64,000 nucleotides of DNA, taken from positions 1 to 64,000 of the forward strand of contig JACCER010000014.1 in the NCBI GenBank assembly GCA_013416445.1, read 5' to 3'. Origin of the DNA: Alcaligenaceae bacterium (GTDB lineage: Bacteria > Pseudomonadota > Gammaproteobacteria > Burkholderiales > Burkholderiaceae_B). Positions within the stretch are counted from its first letter, which is position 1, and each line of letters begins with the position of its first letter. Below, in pieces: positions 56,690-64,000 of this stretch. The translations under genes and the position numbers were made by a program. The notes beneath the pieces are model-generated. The model worked only from the letters and a program-made list of their open reading frames with translations, was not told the origin of the DNA and made no database searches.

Positions 56690-58804
56690 ATGTCAGATAT
56701 CGCCATTACCGAACCGTACTCCAGCGCCAGCACCGATGCGGTTGCGCCGGTTGCTTGCTGGGTACGGGTCGCGCTCGATATCCCCATACTCGATGTGTTC
56801 GATTACCGCTGCGTTCAGGCTGTACCCATCGGAACGCGGGTCATTGTGCCTTTTGGCCCCCGCAAGCTGGTTGGTATTGTCGTTGCAACACCCGAGCACC
56901 CAGCCATTGATCCCAAGCTGGTCAAAGACGTAGACCAAGTGCTGGATGACACGCCACCCTTGTCCGCCGATTGGTTGCGCATGGCGGCGTTTGCGGCGCA
57001 GTACTATCAGCGGCCCATAGGCGAAGTGATATTGCCGGCGTTGCCGTCGGCTTTGCGCAAGGTAGCGGCGTACCAGGGGAAGCGTTCAGCGGGTGGGCCG
57101 GTCAAGCGGCTCGATCGGCGCACCAAGAAGGTCGCGAGCAATGCCATACAGGCAGACCAAGCTCCCTTGTTGAATCCCGAGCAACTGATCGCCGCCGACG
57201 CAATAGCTGCATTGCAAGACCACAAAACCATTTTGCTGCACGGGGTAACAGGCAGCGGCAAAACGGAAGTGTATTTACATGCAGCCAAGGCGGCGTTGGC
57301 ACGTGGGCGGCAAGTGCTGTTCCTGGTGCCTGAAATCAATCTGACTCCTCAGCTTGAACAGTCTTTGCGCACCAGGCTTGCGGGCATTGCCGAACCTGAC
57401 ACCCTGGCTGTCATGCATAGCGGGCTGGCCGATGGCGAACGTTTGTTGGCCTGGCTGAATGTGCAGCGTGGCAAAGCGCGTATCTTGCTGGGAACCCGGC
57501 TGGCCATTTTTGCGCCCTTGCCGGATCTTGGCCTGATCATTGTCGATGAAGAACACGATACCTCCTACAAACAGCAAGACGGTTTGCGTTATTCGGCTCG
57601 TGATTTGGCCGTCTGGCGTGGGCGTGACCGCAATGTGCCGGTGGTGCTGGGTTCCGCCACACCTTCGCTCGAAAGCTGGAATCACGCAGAACGCGGGCAT
57701 TACCAGCGCTTTACCTTGGCGCGTCGCGCGCGCGAGGTCGAGCTGCCGGAGATCAGGCTGGTAGATACCCGGCGCCTGACCATGCAGGAGGGTTTTTCGC
57801 CGCATCTGGTCAAAGCCTTGGGTGAACGCCTCGAGCGCGGCGAGCAATCACTTATCTTTCTTAACCGGCGCGGTTATGCGCCGGTCCTGAATTGCGCCTC
57901 ATGCGGCTGGGTCAGTAATTGTCCCCGGTGTACCGCGTATACCGTGCTGCATCGGGCCGGGGCGCGGCGCAATCACTTGCAGTGTCATCATTGCGGCTAT
58001 CAGGCGCGGGTGCCGCGCGCCTGCCCCGATTGCGGTGATCAAGACCTCAAGCCCATGGGGCGCGGAACACAGCGGGTAGAAGAACATCTGGCAGAACTTT
58101 TCCCAGGCGCCCGCATTGCCCGTATTGATGCCGACAGCACACGCTTGAAGGGTAGCGCAGCTGCCTTGTTCGCCAAGGTACATGCCGGCGAGGTCGACTT
58201 GCTGGTAGGCACGCAAATGGTGGCCAAGGGGCATGATTTTGCCAACTTGGGCCTGGTGGGCGTGCTGAATGCCGACGCCATGCTGTTTGCCCAAGATTTT
58301 CGTGCCCCTGAAAGGCTGTTTGCCCAGCTTATGCAGGTGGCTGGGCGTGCTGGTCGTCATGTACGGGGGGGGGAAGTCATCATCCAGACCGACTACCCCG
58401 AGCAGGCGGTGTATCAGGCATTGCTCAAACATGATTATCTGGGGTTTGCGGAATACGGGCTGTCTGAGCGCAAGGTGGTGGGTTTGCCGCCGTATGCCTA
58501 CCAGGCATTGCTCACGGCTGAAGCGCGCGAACTGGCCACAGCAGTTGATTTCCTCACGCAGGCGCGGGCCTGGCCAGCCGAGTATCCCGATCTGTTTCCC
58601 ACTGCCACTGCCATTACCTTATACGATCCGGTTCCCCTGAGGGTGGTACGAGTCGCCAACATCGAGCGCGCACAATTATTGGTGGAAAGCGCCAGCCGCC
58701 CAGCCCTGCAGGCGTTTCTTACCGCCTGGTCTTATGCATTGGGCGATCTCGCACGGCAGTTTCGAGTGCGCCACAACCTTGAAGTTGATCCCTTGGAAAT
58801 ATAA
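56690..58804 (+). CDS. priA: Primosomal protein N' (replication-restart helicase)
   Basis: From the ATG at 56690 the protein has 704 residues. It has the DNA-binding N-domain (VALDIPILDVFDYRC..VPIGTRVIVPFGPRKLVGIV), Walker A GVTGSGKTE at 185-193, the DEEH box in VDEEHDTSYKQQ, and eight zinc-binding cysteines (CASCGWVSNCPRC and CHHCGYQ...CPDCGDQ) inserted in the helicase core. It reloads the replisome at stalled forks. A TTG 16 codons upstream keeps the frame open but has no support. Confidence 0.96.
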   Translation: MSDIAITEPYSSASTDAVAPVACWVRVALDIPILDVFDYRCVQAVPIGTRVIVPFGPRKLVGIVVATPEHPAIDPKLVKDVDQVLDDTPPLSADWLRMAAFAAQYYQRPIGEVILPALPSALRKVAAYQGKRSAGGPVKRLDRRTKKVASNAIQADQAPLLNPEQLIAADAIAALQDHKTILLHGVTGSGKTEVYLHAAKAALARGRQVLFLVPEINLTPQLEQSLRTRLAGIAEPDTLAVMHSGLADGERLLAWLNVQRGKARILLGTRLAIFAPLPDLGLIIVDEEHDTSYKQQDGLRYSARDLAVWRGRDRNVPVVLGSATPSLESWNHAERGHYQRFTLARRAREVELPEIRLVDTRRLTMQEGFSPHLVKALGERLERGEQSLIFLNRRGYAPVLNCASCGWVSNCPRCTAYTVLHRAGARRNHLQCHHCGYQARVPRACPDCGDQDLKPMGRGTQRVEEHLAELFPGARIARIDADSTRLKGSAAALFAKVHAGEVDLLVGTQMVAKGHDFANLGLVGVLNADAMLFAQDFRAPERLFAQLMQVAGRAGRHVRGGEVIIQTDYPEQAVYQALLKHDYLGFAEYGLSERKVVGLPPYAYQALLTAEARELATAVDFLTQARAWPAEYPDLFPTATAITLYDPVPLRVVRVANIERAQLLVESASRPALQAFLTAWSYALGDLARQFRVRHNLEVDPLEI

Positions 58805-58813
58805 AGGTCAGTA

Positions 58814-60946
58814 TTGAATTCGCCTAAAGGTCACACTGTAGCCCCAGATCTGAACGCCATGCAGCGTCAGGCGGTGCTTTACCTTGACGGTCCCTGCCTT
58901 GTGCTGGCTGGGGCGGGTAGCGGCAAGACGCGTGTCATTACGCAAAAAATCGCCTATCTGTTGCGCGAATGCGGCTATCAGGCGCGGCAGGTAGTGGCCT
59001 TGACCTTTACCAACAAGGCTGCTCGCGAAATGAGCGAACGGGTCAAGCTGCTGGTTGACGGCAAGCTGGCCAAAGGCCTTACCGTCAGTACATTTCATTC
59101 GCTGGGCCTGCGGTTTCTACGCGAAGAGGCGATACATGCGGGGCTTAAGCCGCAGTTTTCCATTCTTGATTCCAACGATGCACTGGCGATTATCCAGGAA
59201 CTCTTGGCTACTACGGACAAGGCCCGTTTGCGAGCAGTGCAGCAAAATATTTCCTTATGGAAAAACGCCCTCATGGATCCCGATGCGGCGGATCGTAGCG
59301 CGTCCAGTGCAAGTGAGTCCGAGGCAGCAAAAATTTATCGTAGCTATAGCGCTACCCTGATCGCTTACCAGGCGGTCGATTTCGATGACTTGATCCGCAT
59401 ACCCGCCTTGTTGCTGGAACACAACGCCGAGGTCAGGCAACGATGGCAGTCACGGGTGCATTATTTGTTGGTCGACGAATACCAGGACACCAATGTGTGC
59501 CAGTACCGGTTGGTGCAGTGGCTGACCGGCGAGCGGGCGATGCTGACGGCAGTGGGTGACGATGATCAGGCCATTTACGCATGGCGTGGGGCCACGGTCG
59601 AAAACCTGGCCAAGCTGACTACCGATTACCCCGCGCTGAAGGTGATCAAGCTGGAACAAAATTATCGCTCGGTCCAGCGTATTCTTTCGGCGGCCAACCA
59701 AGTGATCAGTAAAAATCCCAATTTATTTGGTAAAAAACTGTGGTCTGATCTGGGCGTGGGCGAGCCAATACAGGTCACCCCCATGGACGGCGAAGAGGCC
59801 GAGGCGGAATCCATAGCTGTGCGTCTGTCTGCGGCACGCTTCGAGCGGCAGGCCGAATGGCGTGATTTTGCCGTGTTGTACCGCAGTAACCATCAGGCAC
59901 GCATACTCGAGCAGGCTCTGCGGAATTTACGCATTCCCTACGTGATCTCTGGTGGGCAAAGTTTTTTTGAAAAGCCTGAAATACGCGACGTTCTGGCGTA
60001 TTTGCGTCTGGTCGCCAACGATAGCGACGACCCGGCTTTTATCCGGGCGGTGACTACGCCGCGTCGTGGGATAGGGCAGGTCAGCTTGCAGACGCTGGGC
60101 CAGTTTGCCGCTGAAAAACAGTTGTCATTATTCGAGGCGATTTTTGAAATCGGTTCCACCGACAGACTGGCAGCCAAACAGTTGGAACCGTTGCAGTTTT
60201 TTGGTGCGTTTATTCAGCGTATCCAAATGCGTGCCGGCCGCAAAGGGGTGGCTATTTATGTGCCGCCTGGCAGCGGCCAGCTTTTTGGCGCTGATGAGGC
60301 CTCGAACGTCGTAGGTGTGGATAGTGCAAAAAGTGATGCAGCCGGAGCCATACTCGATGACTTGCTCAATACTATTCAATACGAGCGGTTCTTGTACGAC
60401 ACGCTGGAAGAACGGCCCGCCCAGACCCGCTGGCAAAATGTAATGGAATTGGTGGGTTGGCTGAAGCGCAAGGCCGATGAAGATGGTTTGACCTTGCTGC
60501 AATTGGTGCAGCATGTGGCGCTGGTCACCATGCTTGAGCGCTCCGACGACGACGACCCTGACGCCGTCAAGTTGTCAACGTTGCATGCCTCGAAAGGGCT
60601 GGAGTATCCGCATGTATTCCTGGCTGGGGTCGAAGAGGGCTTGTTGCCGCACCTGGGGCGCGACGAAGATGATTCTGATCCGGCAACGGCGGCCGAGTCT
60701 CTGGCTTTGCGCATTCAAGAAGAGCGGCGCCTGATGTATGTAGGTATTACCCGGGCTCAGCGCACGTTGCACCTGACCTGGTGCAAAAGGCGGCGTCGGG
60801 CGCGTGAAGATGTCGTGCGCGAGCGTTCGCGTTTTATAGAGGAAATGGGACTGGAGGAACTACAGCTGGAAGAAGATCCCGCTACGCGCGCGCTCAGTCC
60901 CAAAGATCGACTTGGCATGCTGAAAGCAATGCTGAACAAAACCTGA
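58814..60946 (+). CDS. rep: ATP-dependent DNA helicase Rep (UvrD/Rep family)
   Basis: The 710-residue SF1A helicase has Walker A AGAGSGKT at 32-39, motif Ia LTFTNKAAREMSERV, motif II VDEYQDTN, motif III GDDDQAIYAWRGA, motif IV LEQNYRS, motif V LSTLHASKGLEYPHVFL and motif VI RRLMYVGITRAQ. Rep unwinds 3'-5' and removes proteins ahead of forks, functionally close to PriA, its neighbour 10 bp upstream. A TTG start is used (AAAGG upstream). Separation from UvrD rests on length and context. Confidence 0.85.
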   Translation: MNSPKGHTVAPDLNAMQRQAVLYLDGPCLVLAGAGSGKTRVITQKIAYLLRECGYQARQVVALTFTNKAAREMSERVKLLVDGKLAKGLTVSTFHSLGLRFLREEAIHAGLKPQFSILDSNDALAIIQELLATTDKARLRAVQQNISLWKNALMDPDAADRSASSASESEAAKIYRSYSATLIAYQAVDFDDLIRIPALLLEHNAEVRQRWQSRVHYLLVDEYQDTNVCQYRLVQWLTGERAMLTAVGDDDQAIYAWRGATVENLAKLTTDYPALKVIKLEQNYRSVQRILSAANQVISKNPNLFGKKLWSDLGVGEPIQVTPMDGEEAEAESIAVRLSAARFERQAEWRDFAVLYRSNHQARILEQALRNLRIPYVISGGQSFFEKPEIRDVLAYLRLVANDSDDPAFIRAVTTPRRGIGQVSLQTLGQFAAEKQLSLFEAIFEIGSTDRLAAKQLEPLQFFGAFIQRIQMRAGRKGVAIYVPPGSGQLFGADEASNVVGVDSAKSDAAGAILDDLLNTIQYERFLYDTLEERPAQTRWQNVMELVGWLKRKADEDGLTLLQLVQHVALVTMLERSDDDDPDAVKLSTLHASKGLEYPHVFLAGVEEGLLPHLGRDEDDSDPATAAESLALRIQEERRLMYVGITRAQRTLHLTWCKRRRRAREDVVRERSRFIEEMGLEELQLEEDPATRALSPKDRLGMLKAMLNKT

Positions 60947-61047
60947 CGCGGTATTTGATACGACTTTACCACTATGGGTTTTTGTATCGATGCATGTCAA
61001 ATGACCCGCATGCTGACAAAGCGGCGGCGCATCAGGAATTCAAATTC

Positions 61048-61281
61048 TTACCACTGTGAACGCGAGAAGCGGGCGTCTTTGGCGCGGGCTTCGTCCAAGG
61101 CTTTGTTCAAATCGGCCATGTAGCCAACAAATGCGATGAAACCGGTTTTCAGGGCTGAGTAGGCCTTTTTTGTCAGGGATACAATCGAAACCGTCTCGCC
61201 GTTGCTTAATGCGTTGCGCATCAGGTCGCGTTCAAGAGAATCGCTCAAGCGAGTGTACTGGTTATAAGAAAGATCCGACAT
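61048..61281 (-). CDS. Small hypothetical protein under a double-palindrome promoter
   Basis: The 77-residue product has the ribosome site AAAGGTGA. It is polar and helical with one Phe/Ala-rich stretch (SALKTGFIAFVGYMADL) and a basic C-terminus (RFSRSQW). No family is recognised. The strong regulatory structure 42-82 bp upstream makes a real, regulated gene likely. It converges with rep. Confidence 0.65.
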   Translation of the reverse strand: MSDLSYNQYTRLSDSLERDLMRNALSNGETVSIVSLTKKAYSALKTGFIAFVGYMADLNKALDEARAKDARFSRSQW

Positions 61282-61322
61282 GATGATTCACCTTTAAAAA
61301 AGCTGTTGTGCTGATGTGAATC

Positions 61323-61363
61323 ATTATAGGGTTTACCCTAGGTCATATCTAGGGTAAACCCTA
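61323..61363 (-). promoter_or_regulatory. Two TAGGGTwwACCCTA palindromes overlapping a -10 box
   Basis: TAGGGTTTACCCTA (61327-61340) and TAGGGTAAACCCTA (61350-61363) are each near-perfect palindromes and are reverse complements of each other, 23 bp centre to centre. With one extra base each they form a 15-bp inverted repeat around the 7-base loop GTCATAT. On the minus strand TATAAT (61328 to 61323) abuts and partly overlaps the proximal palindrome, the layout of a repressor operator. Confidence 0.75.
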
Positions 61364-61464
61364 GTATCTTGCTTGTTAGCCTTAATTTTTTGAAAATTGG
61401 TGTTTATTTGCAACAAAATAGGTGGTTGTTCGTTATTGGCTGACGATCTCAGGCAAAGATCCTA

Positions 61465-61500
61465 GGGCCGGATTAGCGCGCAGTGCGTAATCCGGCAAGC
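61465..61500. repeat. REP-like palindrome, copy 10
   Basis: GGGCCGGATTAGCGC and GTGCGTAATCCGGCAAGC; both arms carry the compensated change CGG/CCG at the GAC position. It lies 35 bp past the end of the isomerase-type crotonase gene. Confidence 0.8.
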
Positions 61501-61535
61501 AAGCTAGTGGGCAGATGCCATTCGCCTTTGCTGCC

Positions 61536-62276
61536 TTAGCTGGCTTTACGTTCGAAAAACCGTTGGAAGGCTGCCTGAGCTTCTGCGGATTGCAGTCGCT
61601 TGGAAAAAAAGTCGCGCTCGGTGCTAAAGGTTTGCATCAGTTGGGCTCGTGCCGGTTCCCGCAGCATGTTTTTGGTTAGGCGTAGTGCCTCGCCTGGTTG
61701 TTTGCCCAGTTCGGCGGCAGTGGCTTGTGCCATGGCCAAGGCTTGACCAGCTGGGGCAACAGCGGTGATGAACCCGCTGTCGCAGGCCTGAGCGGCGTCA
61801 AATGGCTTGCCCTGCAACAGCCATTCAGCAGCGCGCCGCGCGCCCACTAGCTGAGCCAGCAGCATGCTGGAACCGCCTTCGGGGCATAGCCCCAGCGCTA
61901 CAAAGGGTATCTTGAACGTGGCGTTGTTGCCGGCGTAGATGAAATCGCAATGCTGCAGCAAGGTAACCCCTACACCTACTGCGTAGCCCTCGACCGCAGC
62001 AATAACAGGAACGTCGATGCTGGCCAGAGTGCGCAAAAAGCAGAGGCCCGGGCTGTCGTCAGCACTGCGATGGCCTTGGAATTCGCTGAGGTCGTTGCCG
62101 GCGGTGAAACAGTCACTGGTTCCGGTCAGGATGACGGCATGGCAGGCAGGGTTGTCTTGAGCCGCTTGCAGGCCGTGATCCAGCGCTTTGTACATGGCGT
62201 TGTTCAGGGCGTTGCGTCGTTCGGGGCGATTGATGGTCAGGGTCAGGCAATGCCCGTCAAGATGGCTGGTGATCAT
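61536..62276 (-). CDS. Crotonase-family enzyme, enoyl-CoA isomerase type
   Basis: The 246-residue protein has the crotonase fold (INRPERRNALN, FTAGNDLSEF, AAVEGYAVGVGVTLL). The hydratase glutamates are replaced by T105 and F125. Instead it has E133 in CPEGGSS, the position and motif of the catalytic Glu in peroxisomal delta3,delta2-enoyl-CoA isomerase (ECI2/PECI). Double-bond isomerisation is therefore more likely than hydration. It overlaps the nitronate monooxygenase gene by four bases (ATGA). Confidence 0.85.
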   Translation of the reverse strand: MITSHLDGHCLTLTINRPERRNALNNAMYKALDHGLQAAQDNPACHAVILTGTSDCFTAGNDLSEFQGHRSADDSPGLCFLRTLASIDVPVIAAVEGYAVGVGVTLLQHCDFIYAGNNATFKIPFVALGLCPEGGSSMLLAQLVGARRAAEWLLQGKPFDAAQACDSGFITAVAPAGQALAMAQATAAELGKQPGEALRLTKNMLREPARAQLMQTFSTERDFFSKRLQSAEAQAAFQRFFERKAS

Positions 62277-63253
62277 GCGTAGACCTCGGTAAAGGTATCG
62301 CTCAGGGAGGCATTTGCCTGCTGATATTCCTGTTTGAGCTTGTCGACTATATGTTGCAGCGGCAAAATGCTGTCTATGCTGCCTACACCTTGGCCTGCAC
62401 CCCAGATATCGCGCCAGGCCTTGGTGCGTGTGCTGCCGAAGTTGGTGCCATCGGGGTTGATGGCAGGCAGGTTTTCTGGGTCGAGGCCGGCGGCGCTGAT
62501 GCTGGGCTTAAGATAATTGCCCGGTATGCCGGTAAAAAACGGCGTATAGAGAATATCGCTGGCCTGGGCGTCGACCAGCATTTGCTTGTAGTCTTCATGT
62601 GCCTGTGCTTCGTCGCTGGCAATGAAGCGGGTGCCAATGTAGGCAAAGTCGGCGCCCATGGCGCGCGCCGCCAGTATGTCTTGCCCGCGGGATATCGCGC
62701 CCGATAGCGCTACTGGGCCATCATAGATTTTCCGGACTTCGGCCAGCAGCGCGAAAGGGCTCAGGGCGCCGGCATGGCCGCCTGCGCCCGAGCAAACCAG
62801 GATAAGGCCGTCGACCCCTGCATCAAGCGCCTTGCGTGCGTGGCGTATGGTCGTGACATCGTGGAATACCTTGCCGCCCCAGTTATGTACGGCATCAACG
62901 ACAGCGTTGGGCGCACTCAGGCTGGTGATAATCAGTGGCACCTTGTGGTCAGCGCATACCGCCAGGTCGTCAGCCAGGCGATCATTGGATTTATGAATGA
63001 TGTGGTTGATGGCGTATGGCGCAATGATACGGTCAGGCTGCTGGCGTTTGATTTCGGCCAGGGCGGTTTCGATTTGAGTCAGCCATTCTGTGAGCTTGCC
63101 TTGAGGACGAGCATTCAGTGCCGGCATGGATCCGATAATGCCGCTGGCGCATTGTGCGATGACCAGTTCAGGACCGGAAACGATGAACATGGGTGCAGAA
63201 ATAACGGGCAGGGAAAGTTGCTGGTAAAGCTGGTTAACCGTGGTGCGAGGCAT
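62273..63253 (-). CDS. Nitronate monooxygenase (2-nitropropane dioxygenase family)
   Basis: The 326-residue FMN-dependent TIM-barrel protein has PVISAPMFIVSGPELV at the start, the active-site segment LVCSGAGGHAGALSPFALL containing the conserved His, and ALSGAISRGQDILAARAMGADFAYIGTRF. Enzymes of this family oxidise nitronates such as propionate-3-nitronate. It is translationally coupled to the isomerase-type crotonase; the pairing of NMO-like flavoproteins with acyl-CoA genes is common but its meaning is not settled. Confidence 0.9.
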   Translation of the reverse strand: MPRTTVNQLYQQLSLPVISAPMFIVSGPELVIAQCASGIIGSMPALNARPQGKLTEWLTQIETALAEIKRQQPDRIIAPYAINHIIHKSNDRLADDLAVCADHKVPLIITSLSAPNAVVDAVHNWGGKVFHDVTTIRHARKALDAGVDGLILVCSGAGGHAGALSPFALLAEVRKIYDGPVALSGAISRGQDILAARAMGADFAYIGTRFIASDEAQAHEDYKQMLVDAQASDILYTPFFTGIPGNYLKPSISAAGLDPENLPAINPDGTNFGSTRTKAWRDIWGAGQGVGSIDSILPLQHIVDKLKQEYQQANASLSDTFTEVYA

Positions 63254-63524
63254 AGTGAAAACTTCCTGTGTTAGATACGGCCAAGGCGCCGGACTGAGTA
63301 TGACATTACATGAGTTTATCAGTAGTGAAAATCTGCTCAGGGCTTTTCTGTGCCGGCGCTTGAGTTAGCGAGGCCTTTTCTTATGATTGATCAAGATTGG
63401 GTCGTGTGCAAGCCTGTGTGTTTGTTGTCAGTGTAAACTTGTCCGGGTCTGGAGCAAGGCAAGCATTGCTGCAGGCCTGCCTCTGCGACAAGGCATTTCA
63501 AACACGTATTTCCTCTGTAAAACC

Positions 63525-64000
63525 ATGACTCCTTCGTTACGCCCCGCTCCACTTACCGGAATTCGTGTTCTGGACCTTACTCGCGTGCTGGCGGGGCCTT
63601 GGTGTACACAGAACCTGGCCGACCTCGGGGCCGAGGTGATTAAAATAGAAAGGCCTGGTGCGGGCGATGATACGCGAGGATGGGGGCCGCCTTACATCAA
63701 GGATATTCACGGCAAAGATACGACACAGGCCGCCTATTACGCTTCGGCCAATCGCAACAAGCAGTCAGTCGCCATCGATATCGCCACCGAACGTGGGGCC
63801 AGCCTGGTACGTGAACTGTCTAAACAGTGCGACATCCTGGTTGAAAACTTCAAGGTCGGAGGACTGCGTAAATACGGACTGGATTACGACAGTATCCGGG
63901 CGATCAATCCGGCCCTGATTTATTGCTCGATTACTGGTTTTGGCCAGACTGGCCCTTACGCCAGTCGCCCCGGTTACGACTTCATGATCCAGGGCATGGG
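63525..64000 (+). CDS. CaiB/BaiF (class III) CoA-transferase, N-terminal part, cut by window edge
   Basis: The frame runs from the ATG at 63525 to the window end without a stop, giving 158 residues. The start LTGIRVLDLTRVLAGPWCTQ and NLADLGAEVIKIERPGAGDD, then SANRNKQSVAIDI, ILVENFKVGGLRKYGLDY and SITGFGQTGPYASRPGYD are hallmarks of family III CoA-transferases. The catalytic Asp lies beyond residue 158. It diverges from the NMO/isomerase pair and probably activates an acid by CoA transfer. Confidence 0.92.
   Translation, partial: MTPSLRPAPLTGIRVLDLTRVLAGPWCTQNLADLGAEVIKIERPGAGDDTRGWGPPYIKDIHGKDTTQAAYYASANRNKQSVAIDIATERGASLVRELSKQCDILVENFKVGGLRKYGLDYDSIRAINPALIYCSITGFGQTGPYASRPGYDFMIQGM

Overview
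The window is a chromosomal segment of a betaproteobacterium. It is most likely an Alcaligenaceae/Burkholderiales relative of Bordetella, Achromobacter or Pusillimonas. I infer this from the Bug-type (TctC) binding protein, the hemA-prfA-prmC-grxD-ubiX block, and the atpIBEFHAGDC operon followed by a Fis-type HTH gene, hemE and priA. No rRNA is present. One tRNA (Phe, GAA) was found.

Layout. (1) 1-305: an A-rich edge, then nine copies of a 19-20 bp repeat that look like a transposon end. (2) 0.3-9.1 kb, minus strand: a catabolic and uptake operon (acyl-CoA ligase, cyclase-family hydrolase, SDR, one-permease ABC importer, MFS carrier), then dtd. (3) 9.8-20.4 kb: acyl-CoA metabolism, with an acyl-CoA ligase, an HSD10-like SDR, an LCAD-like dehydrogenase, a Bug binding protein, a single-chain NDP-forming acyl-CoA synthetase, a PimC/PimD-like dehydrogenase pair and a crotonase lacking the hydratase glutamates; a LysR gene follows at 20.6 kb. 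(4) 21.7-31.9 kb: a chemoreceptor, an OsmVWXY-like osmoprotectant ABC importer, a SAM methyltransferase, a Cache-HAMP-GGDEF cyclase, a cold-shock/DUF1294 fusion and a small secreted protein. (5) 32.2-36.9 kb: an accessory island at the 3' side of tRNA-Phe. It holds three intact toxin-antitoxin modules (StbDE/RelE type, MazEF/ChpB type, HigBA type), a TauE exporter and the fused wreckage of a tyrosine integrase and an AbiEi/AbiEii system. (6) 37.1-46.4 kb: housekeeping genes (hemA, prfA, prmC, grxD, ubiX, ttcA, folB) plus a TrxR-like flavoprotein, an M61 peptidase and an enoyl-CoA hydratase. (7) 46.7-54.0 kb: the complete F1Fo ATP synthase operon, then a Fis-HTH regulator, hemE, priA and rep. 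(8) 61.0-64.0 kb: a small ORF under a striking double palindrome, an isomerase-type crotonase coupled to a nitronate monooxygenase, and the start of a CaiB/BaiF CoA-transferase.

A dispersed REP-like palindrome (core GTCGGATTAGCGC...GCGTAATCCGAC) occurs at least ten times, always between genes. The most unusual items are the decayed integrase/AbiE scar between intact toxin-antitoxin modules, the TAGGGTwwACCCTA double operator at 61.3 kb, the repeat array at the left edge, and a 29-bp repeat shared between 9.7 kb and 54.2 kb. Start sites were moved from the longest frame where a Shine-Dalgarno or family length supported it. Functions of the catabolic clusters are inferred from family membership only.
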